Below, piece after piece: positions 16,177-21,209 of a DNA stretch of 21,209 nt. A program made the translations under genes and the position numbers. The stretch is from JBFHES01 sp041584015 (lineage in GTDB: Bacteria > Bacteroidota > Bacteroidia > Bacteroidales > M50B96). The notes under the pieces were generated by a model. It had not been told where the DNA came from, made no database searches, and saw only the letters and a list, made by a program, of their open reading frames with translations. The stretch lies in contig JBFHES010000042.1 in assembly GCA_041584015.1 (NCBI GenBank), positions 1-21,209 on the forward strand, in the 5' to 3' direction. Numbering within the stretch: the first letter of the stretch is position 1; each line of letters begins with the position of its first letter.

Positions 16177-16208
16177 AAAAAAAAGACATCCCAATTTGGG
16201 ATGTCTTT
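16177..16208 (-). terminator. Intrinsic terminator of the selenoprotein gene
   Basis: AAAGACATCCC (16182-16192) and GGGATGTCTTT (16198-16208) form a perfect 11-bp stem, 12 bp counting the A-T pair that closes a 3-base loop. On the minus strand the right arm runs into eight T (16184-16177). It lies 20 bases beyond the TAG stop at 16229, the best terminator in the window, and it ends six bases before the next ATG at 16170. Confidence 0.8.
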
Positions 16209-16228
16209 CAATATTTAAAGTTTAAAAA

Positions 16229-18085
16229 CTATCTGGATAATATAAGCTTCTTAGTTACCACTTCTTTGTCAGAAACAATATTAATGAAATAAATTCCATT
16301 TGGCTGCTGACTGAAGTCAAGCTCTTTCGTGCTAAACGAAGTGTTTTTATGGCTTAATTCTAACATGGTTCCTGTTAAACTGAAAATCTTAATTTCACAA
16401 TTGTCACATGAATCATCGTTAAAAGCTAAGGTTACTTTACCTGTTGTTGGATTTGGATAAAGTGAAATGTTACTCTGAACAAATTCAACTTCGTTTACTC
16501 CAAATACTGAAGTATCCGATGAGCAGGCAATAGGCTCGATAGCAAGTGATGTATGTGGCGAATTAATTATTGGAAGATCTTTAGATGCTACCCATTGAGT
16601 ATTACTCTTTTGGATGTATAAGGTTGATGAACCCCATTGTCCGCGATGTTTAGCCATACTTGTTGCAAAAACGTCATATCCAAAATAGAATACTTCGTAG
16701 CCCATGAAGAAATTACCTGAAATCTCAACAGGATTATCAAACAGTACAAATTGTGCAAAGTTTGGCGTAAAGTCGCTAATGAAGAATTCCTTTGAACCAA
16801 CACTTGCGCCTGGCATCAGCGTTATCGAGTCTTCTTCCCAAATGTGGAATTTAACCTTACCATTGGATGACCCGCTTGCTACATGAACTTTAGCCACCAT
16901 GCCATCAATTTTATCATAATTGAAGTTGTTGACAAATTTATCAGCATAAGCCTTGTAGCCTAGCTCATTATTTCCCGGAACAACTCCCCATGGATCAATT
17001 TCCAATACCATTAATGAATCAAGCTCCAGCATGTTTGTAATAGTGTCACAAACTTCCACAGGAGGTTCAACTGCAAGTACGGTGATGTAATCATACTTTG
17101 TGGCGTATGCTGATCCCCATGCGTTGTCGCAGTTCAAATATACATTGTAGGTGCCTGGATAATTGTAAACAATTCCGGTAGGGTTGGTGTCACTTGAGAA
17201 TGTAGGCGAACCTCCCTGGAAAATCCAGTCCCATGTTGTTGGTATATCCGTCGATAAATCATAGAAGTTAACCGTATCTCCAACTTGAACAATTGTTTGG
17301 TTAGCAACGAAATCAGGATTTGGCGCACTTGGATTCACAACATGAATTTGTTCTGTTTTAAACATCACATCAATACCATTCGATACTTCGATAGTTACAT
17401 CATAAGTACCTAGTGTGTCGTACTGAACAAAAACTATTGAATCGTTTGAGTTTGCCGGTGTACCTGTATCGAAATGCCACATGCGAGAAAAATTCTCACC
17501 AGTTGATAGGTCTGTGAATTTTATTTGATTACCAATTACAACAGTAACAGGTTCAATAATAAAATCCGCCCATAAACCTTCAGGACATTCCATTTGCAAT
17601 CCACCATGACCTTCAACCACTCCAATAATGGAAGAGCTTGAAGCATCTTGTTCAAGGATTGTTTTGTCTGGTGCAATCACTACCATTGTAGGGTAGCTAG
17701 TAACTCCATATGCACTACAAACTACATCGGCGCCTCCATCAAGCCCACTGGCATGTGGAAAGGTAGAGCCGTATGTGTTCATAAAAGCTATTACTTCGGC
17801 ATCTGTGTCGTTAGGATTAATTCCGAGAAAAATTACGTTACCGTAATTACATCCGAAATGTTGAAATGCTTGCTCGACAGCAGGTGCAGAAGCGATGCAG
17901 CCACCTCAGGTATCAAAAAAGAAGTCGAGGACAACAATTTTACCATCATCAAGATAAGCAAATAGGTTGTGCACGTCTCCTTGTGTATCTGTTACCGTAA
18001 AGTCTGAGGCTACTGTTAAGTTGGTCTGTGCGACCACTGCCAGTGCTAAAAGCACTCCCAGCATACTTAAGAATAATTTTCTCAT
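16229..18085 (-). CDS. Secreted thioredoxin-like selenoprotein (UGGC) with PKD and T9SS domains; UGA 17906-17908 read as Sec
   Basis: I annotate 618 residues with one in-frame UGA at codon 60 as selenocysteine. In order: signal peptide MRKLFLSMLGVLLALAVVAQ; a TlpA/redoxin-type thioredoxin fold (about 23-165) with strand IVVLDFFFDT, active site U60-G-G-C63, strand NVIFLGIN and the cis-Pro loop TSYPTMVVIAPD (P132); two PKD-like domains (about 170-340; FTDLSTGENF, FYDLSTDIPTTWDW); a beta-rich domain (about 350-530; FHIWEEDSITLMPG, NFFMGYEVFYFGYD); and a T9SS type A signal (ISLYPNPTTGKVTL ... NGIYFINIV). Without readthrough the first ATG would be 17782, deleting the signal peptide and the active-site half of the fold; the 101 upstream codons are coherent and otherwise unbroken. 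UxxC replaces CxxC at the nucleophilic position. selC, selA and selB lie divergently beside it. A nonsense pseudogene is the alternative, made unlikely by the SECIS-like hairpin and the neighbours. Confidence 0.88.
17867..17888 (-). promoter_or_regulatory. Candidate bacterial SECIS hairpin inside the selenoprotein gene
   Basis: In the mRNA UGC (17888-17886) pairs with GCA (17869-17867) and UGCU (17882-17879) with AGCA (17874-17871), with ACC opposite A as an internal loop and a four-base apical loop GUCG (17878-17875). The loop begins 27 nt after the UGA, inside the 16-37 nt range of the usual bSECIS model, and its first base is G as in the E. coli fdhF element bound by SelB. The stem is short, and a competing fold nearer the UGA (UGC/GCA plus GG/CC) is also possible. 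Confidence 0.6.
17906..17908 (-). other. In-frame UGA read as selenocysteine (Sec60)
   Basis: The codon is flanked by GAT ACC before and GGT GGC TGC after, giving D-T-U-G-G-C. It occupies the first Cys position of a thioredoxin CxxC motif; one base change from TGC or TGT would give it. It is the sole stop in the frame between the ATG at 18085 and the TAG at 16229. Confidence 0.87.
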
Positions 18086-18121
18086 AACATTGTTTGTAAT
18101 AATTTACACTTATTTAATCAT

Positions 18122-18129
18122 CAAATATA
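18122..18129 (-). promoter_or_regulatory. Candidate -7 box (TATATTTG) of the selenoprotein gene
   Basis: TATATTTG on the minus strand is an exact TAnnTTTG, 36 bases upstream of the ATG at 18085, implying a leader of about 25-30 bases. No clear -33 TTTG is seen. Its presence supports 18085 rather than 17782 as the true start. Confidence 0.42.
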
Positions 18130-18290
18130 AAAAATAATATCAGTCTTTCAGGTTAAAATAATCATAAAAGACATCCTTGTCTGAATATGCAAAACATTTA
18201 AAGCATATCATAACCAGGTAGACGTTTGAAATTATTTAAGGTTGCCCCTAAGGCTGCCAGTACCGCCAGCTTTTATTATTTGATTTTGTT
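18130..18290. other. Divergent intergenic region, selenoprotein / tRNA-Sec
   Basis: About 160 bases between two oppositely facing TATATTTG boxes. I see no open frame of note and no convincing repeat. A loose hairpin (GCTG 18253-18256 with CAGC 18267-18270) followed by TTTT is the sole structure noticed, and no gene precedes it on the plus strand. Confidence 0.5.
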
Positions 18291-18298
18291 TATATTTG
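18291..18298 (+). promoter_or_regulatory. Candidate -7 box (TATATTTG) of the selC-selA-selB unit
   Basis: An exact TAnnTTTG about 43 bases upstream of the mature tRNA, so a precursor leader of about 35 bases would be made. No -33 TTTG is found at the proper distance. It is identical to the box of the divergent selenoprotein gene. Confidence 0.45.
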
Positions 18299-18340
18299 AA
18301 ACCTAAGATTTTTCGATCGTGTCGGAAACTTCAATTGAAT

Positions 18341-18433
18341 TAGAGAGGAAGGATCTGGTGGTCCAGCCGGTCTTCAACACCGGTAGTAGTTGGATAAAAC
18401 CAACTATGGCAGGTTCGATCCCTGCCTTCTCTG
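18341..18433 (+). tRNA. selC: tRNA-Sec (anticodon UCA)
   Basis: The UGA-decoding selenocysteine tRNA, about 92-93 nt, much longer than a normal tRNA. Anticodon arm: CCGGT (18367-18371), loop CTTCAAC with anticodon TCA (18374-18376), ACCGG (18379-18383); a G-T pair can make it 6 bp. D arm: GGATC (18351-18355), four-base loop TGGT, GGTCC (18360-18364). Long variable arm: TAGTTGG (18387-18393) and CCAACTA (18400-18406), 7 bp. T arm: GCAGG, loop TTCGATC, CCTGC (18409-18425). Acceptor: AGAGAGG (18342-18348) with CTTCTCT (18426-18432), including one G-T, plus a possible first T-G pair (18341, 18433). The 2-base linker AA to the D stem fits. The 3' CCA is not encoded. Exact ends are uncertain by one base. 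selA starts about 30 bases downstream. Confidence 0.93.
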
Positions 18434-18462
18434 CTAAGCTATAATTATAATTCATTAGTTGA

Positions 18463-19878
18463 ATGAAAGCAGGAAATACCGATTTGAATAAACTGCCAGC
18501 AGTTGAGAAATTGCTCTCCTCAGAAGGTTTGTCGCCGCTAATTAACAATTACGGACGCGAACTTGTAAAATATGCAATAAGGCAGGTACTCGCTGAAATT
18601 CGGAAATCGAACGCAAAAACAAGTGTAATCCCTGAAGTTAATGAAATTATAAGTTTAGTTAAAAACAAAGCAACAGCAGTATTTACCAATAGCCTTAAAC
18701 CGGTAATTAACGGAACAGGCATTTTAATTCATACAAACCTCGGGAGATCGCCAATTGGTGCCGATCTATGCAACGATACAGCCGAAATTCTGAAGGGCTA
18801 TAATAATCTGGAGTTCGATCTGGAAACCGGAAAGCGAGGCAGTCGGCATGCACATCTCATAGATATATTGAAGTATTTAACAGGCGCTGAAGATGCACTA
18901 GTCGTCAATAATAATGCTGCAGCCGTAATGCTTGTATTAAGAGTGTTTGCAAAAAATTATGAGGTAATCGTTTCTCGAAGCGAATTAATTGAAATTGGAG
19001 GTTCGTTCCGTCTGCCGGATATTATGGCAGCATCAGATTGTAAAATGGTTGAAATAGGAACAACCAATAAAACTCGTTTGAGTGATTACGAGCATGCGAT
19101 AAACGAACAAACTCGTCTGATTTTTAAAACCCACAAGTCTAATTTTACCATTACTGGATTTACCGAGGAGGTAGCCATTAACGAATTGATAGCCACTGGC
19201 AAAAAGAAGAAGGTTCCTGTAATTTATGACTTAGGTTCTGGATTGTTACATAAGGCAGGATTGCAAGAAGTAGCTGATGAACCGGATGTAAAGTCGGCGG
19301 TTCGGCTTGGCGCGGATATGGTGTGTTTTAGTGGCGATAAATTATTAGGTGGCCCGCAAGCAGGAATTATTGTTGGTAAGAAAAAATACATTGCTAAACT
19401 TAAAAAGGAACAGATGACCCGTGCCTTGCGTGTCGGTAAAATCACCATAGCCTATTTAGAGGCGGCATGCAGGAATTACCTTTTCAATGATCATTTATAT
19501 AAGAGGAATGTGCTGTTCAATCTAGTTAATCAGGGAACTGATGTGCTGGCAAAAAAGGCGGATCTGCTTAAGGTAGGGTTCGAGAAGCATTTATTAGCGG
19601 CGGAGGTAATTAAAGATGACGGACAGTTTGGAGGTGGAACACTACCGGATGTGAAGGTCCCTTCCTTTGCAGTAGTTCCAAGTATAAATTGCTCCAGTTC
19701 AAAGGCCAGAACACGCATTGCTAAGTTAATAAATGCGGAATTGATGAAATGTAAGCTACCTGTTGTTACCATTCTCAGAAAGGGTAAAATCCTTATTAAT
19801 GTTTTAACAATTTTTGATGATAATATAGAATATATTGCCGAAACAACTGCAGCTGTTATAAAAAAGTGCCAGGAATGA
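18463..19878 (+). CDS. selA: L-seryl-tRNA(Sec) selenium transferase SelA
   Basis: The 471-residue PLP enzyme that converts Ser-tRNA(Sec) to Sec-tRNA(Sec) with selenophosphate; family length is about 460-470. The N-terminal tRNA-binding part (LPAVEKLLSSEGLSPLINNY) is present, followed by PVINGTGILIHTNLGRSPI, the conserved LEFDLETGKRGSRHAHL, the VVNNNAAAVML loop, EIGTTNKTRLSDYE, KTHKSNFTITGF and the PLP lysine K293 in FSGDKLLGGPQAG. The gene looks intact. It starts about 30 bases after tRNA-Sec and its TGA stop overlaps the ATG of selB (ATGA), so it belongs to a selC-selA-selB transcription unit. No selD (selenophosphate synthase) is in the window. Confidence 0.97.
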   Translation: MKAGNTDLNKLPAVEKLLSSEGLSPLINNYGRELVKYAIRQVLAEIRKSNAKTSVIPEVNEIISLVKNKATAVFTNSLKPVINGTGILIHTNLGRSPIGADLCNDTAEILKGYNNLEFDLETGKRGSRHAHLIDILKYLTGAEDALVVNNNAAAVMLVLRVFAKNYEVIVSRSELIEIGGSFRLPDIMAASDCKMVEIGTTNKTRLSDYEHAINEQTRLIFKTHKSNFTITGFTEEVAINELIATGKKKKVPVIYDLGSGLLHKAGLQEVADEPDVKSAVRLGADMVCFSGDKLLGGPQAGIIVGKKKYIAKLKKEQMTRALRVGKITIAYLEAACRNYLFNDHLYKRNVLFNLVNQGTDVLAKKADLLKVGFEKHLLAAEVIKDDGQFGGGTLPDVKVPSFAVVPSINCSSSKARTRIAKLINAELMKCKLPVVTILRKGKILINVLTIFDDNIEYIAETTAAVIKKCQE

Positions 19879-21209
19879 AGCACCTAATAATCGGAACGGC
19901 AGGGCACGTTGATCATGGGAAAACATCATTGATCAAAGCACTCACACAAATTGATTGTGATACGCATAAGGCGGAGAAGGAGCGTGGTATTACCATTAAT
20001 CTTGGCTTTTCACATATTGAACTACCAGATGGGATTTCCGCAGGAATTATTGATGTTCCGGGGCATAAGGACTTTATCGATACGATGGTTTCCGGGGCTT
20101 GTAGCTTTGATATGGTAATGATGGTGATTGCTGCTGATAGTGGAATAATGCCACAAACAATAGAGCATCTGAATATCATTAATATGCTCGGAGTTGAGAA
20201 AGGTGTAGTTGTAATTTCAAAGACCGACCTGGTTGATGAGGATTTGCTTGAATTGGTTGAACTTGAAATTATGGATCAGTTTGCCGGTACAACTTTACAG
20301 GACGCACCAATTATTCCGGTCTCCTCAGCTAATGGTGCTGGTATTGATCACTTGCTAATTCAACTAGCCGAAATAGGACAGGCTGTAAGTAATCGTCCGA
20401 TTGGGAAGCTATTTAGAATGTACATCGATCGGTTATTTGATGTGAAGGGTTTAGGCTATGTGGCAACAGGATCGGTTTTAGGTGGTAAGTTGAGCAAGGG
20501 AGCTGAAGTGCATTTACTCCCCGGTGATAAAAAATACAAAGTGCGAGGATTACAGCGCCACGCCAAGAATGTTGAATTCGTATCTGTAGGAGACCGTGCT
20601 GCCATTAATTTAGTGGGATTGAAATCTGAAGATTTTGAGAAAGGCATGATGCTTTGTGATGAGCTTGTAGATGCAACAAGTCTTGTAGATGCAAAAATAA
20701 AGCTGTTCAAGGATGGAGGTGCATTGCCACGCAGGGCTAATGTGATTTTTCATGCGGGTACATTTAAAACTCAGGCACGCATGCAGCTGATTGATAAAGA
20801 TAAATTAATGCCCGGAGAAGAGGCACATGTGCAGATTGCATTATCAAAGAGTGGTGTGTTGTTCGATCGCGACCGCTTTATTATTCGAAATACCTCAAGC
20901 GACAAAACTTTGGGCGGTGGACAGATTTTTGATGTGCAGCCCTTAATCCATCGAAAGCGAACCGAAGATCTCATAAATCGCATGGAGGAATTATCCGAAG
21001 CGGTTTTAGGCGATAATTCAATTGTTCCGTTGATGATGGCAGAACTGAAAAAACAACAGGCGCCTATGTCGCTGTTGGCTTTATCTGAAATTATTGAAGT
21101 ATCAGAAGAGGAGCTTAGTGATGCCTGCGAAGAAGTGCATGGCAGTAGCGTTATGATGTATAAAGCTGGTTCCGGTTTTATTGTTATCGATCAGTTTTTA
21201 GAAAATAAA
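19875..21209 (+). CDS. selB: Selenocysteine-specific elongation factor SelB (cut by window end)
   Basis: The first 445 residues of SelB (family length about 600-640), still open at the last base. It starts at the ATG of the ATGA overlap with selA. GTPase motifs: GTAGHVDHGKTSL (7-19), KERGITINLGF (35-45), DVPGHKDF (60-67), SKTD (115-118, usually NKxD) and VSSA. Domains II-III follow (RMYIDRLFDVKGLGYVATGS; FIIRNTSSDKTLGGGQIFD). From about 380 the winged-helix part begins (MAELKKQQAPMSLLALSEII ... GSGFIVID); the last winged helices, which bind the SECIS hairpin, are outside the window. It delivers Sec-tRNA(Sec) to the ribosome at a UGA followed by a SECIS. Confidence 0.96.
   Translation, partial: MKHLIIGTAGHVDHGKTSLIKALTQIDCDTHKAEKERGITINLGFSHIELPDGISAGIIDVPGHKDFIDTMVSGACSFDMVMMVIAADSGIMPQTIEHLNIINMLGVEKGVVVISKTDLVDEDLLELVELEIMDQFAGTTLQDAPIIPVSSANGAGIDHLLIQLAEIGQAVSNRPIGKLFRMYIDRLFDVKGLGYVATGSVLGGKLSKGAEVHLLPGDKKYKVRGLQRHAKNVEFVSVGDRAAINLVGLKSEDFEKGMMLCDELVDATSLVDAKIKLFKDGGALPRRANVIFHAGTFKTQARMQLIDKDKLMPGEEAHVQIALSKSGVLFDRDRFIIRNTSSDKTLGGGQIFDVQPLIHRKRTEDLINRMEELSEAVLGDNSIVPLMMAELKKQQAPMSLLALSEIIEVSEEELSDACEEVHGSSVMMYKAGSGFIVIDQFLENK

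Noticed and set aside
16171..16194. Upstream start (MGCLFFII) for the BtuF-like lipoprotein
   Set aside because: These codons lie in the terminator stem and U-tract; the lipobox is best placed from the Met at 16170.
16171..16300. Cobalamin riboswitch ahead of the BtuF-like gene
   Set aside because: No B12-box-like GCCACTG and no room for a large aptamer; only the terminator hairpin is seen.
16229..17782. Reading the PKD/T9SS gene from the ATG at 17782 as a complete 517-residue protein
   Set aside because: It would start within a helix of the thioredoxin fold, with no signal peptide although a T9SS domain is present. The upstream frame supplies both missing parts.
17906..17908. The in-frame UGA as an ordinary nonsense mutation (pseudogene)
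   Set aside because: The rest of the 618-codon frame is intact, the UGA falls on the redox-active position, a SECIS-like hairpin follows and selC-selA-selB adjoin. Not formally excluded.
18303..18548. Open frame on the minus strand across tRNA-Sec (contains AEKAGIEPA)
   Set aside because: It is the antisense of tRNA-Sec and the start of selA; peptides like this are a known artefact of translating tRNA genes.

Overview
The window reads as chromosomal DNA of a Bacteroidota species. It is AT-rich by eye, three proteins carry PKD or related surface domains or an outer-membrane barrel, two end in type IX secretion (T9SS) type A sorting domains (YPNPF / YPNPT ... GIY), and exact TAnnTTTG -7 boxes sit upstream of several genes. 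I see no phage, insertion sequence, CRISPR array or rRNA, and no gene-free stretch above 300 bases.

Layout. 1-4786 (minus): an outer-membrane barrel protein, a 1004-residue surface protein with six PKD repeats and a T9SS signal, then the N-terminal part of a family 2 glycosyltransferase cut by the window edge. 5001-7798 (plus): the potassium uptake pair trkA-trkH. 7947-9761 (plus): a multi-spanning membrane protein with C-terminal TPRs. 9913-14710 (plus): a tight six-gene cluster (KAS III, acyl carrier protein, second KAS III, short-chain reductase, membrane glycosyltransferase, GNAT-type acyltransferase) that looks like a small pathway making a short oxidised acyl group and attaching it to a glycan or lipid. 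14724-16170 (minus): acylphosphatase and a BtuF-like substrate-binding lipoprotein. 16229-18085 (minus): a secreted thioredoxin-like/PKD/T9SS protein. 18341-21209 (plus): tRNA-Sec (selC), selA and the start of selB.

The main result joins the last two blocks. The gene at 16229-18085 appears to begin only at an internal ATG (17782) if UGA is read as stop. Upstream, the same frame stays open through a signal peptide and the first half of a thioredoxin fold and is broken by one in-frame UGA (17906-17908), exactly where the first cysteine of a CxxC motif belongs (U-G-G-C). A hairpin with G as first loop base lies 27 nt after the UGA, as in bacterial SECIS elements. Divergently transcribed next to it are tRNA-Sec, selA and selB. 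I therefore annotate a 618-residue selenoprotein that carries a signal peptide and a T9SS sorting domain, i.e. a selenocysteine oxidoreductase destined for the cell surface or medium, encoded beside the machinery that makes it.

Of 15 complete genes, 11 end in TAA, 3 in TAG and only selA in TGA, where the stop is forced by the ATGA overlap with selB.
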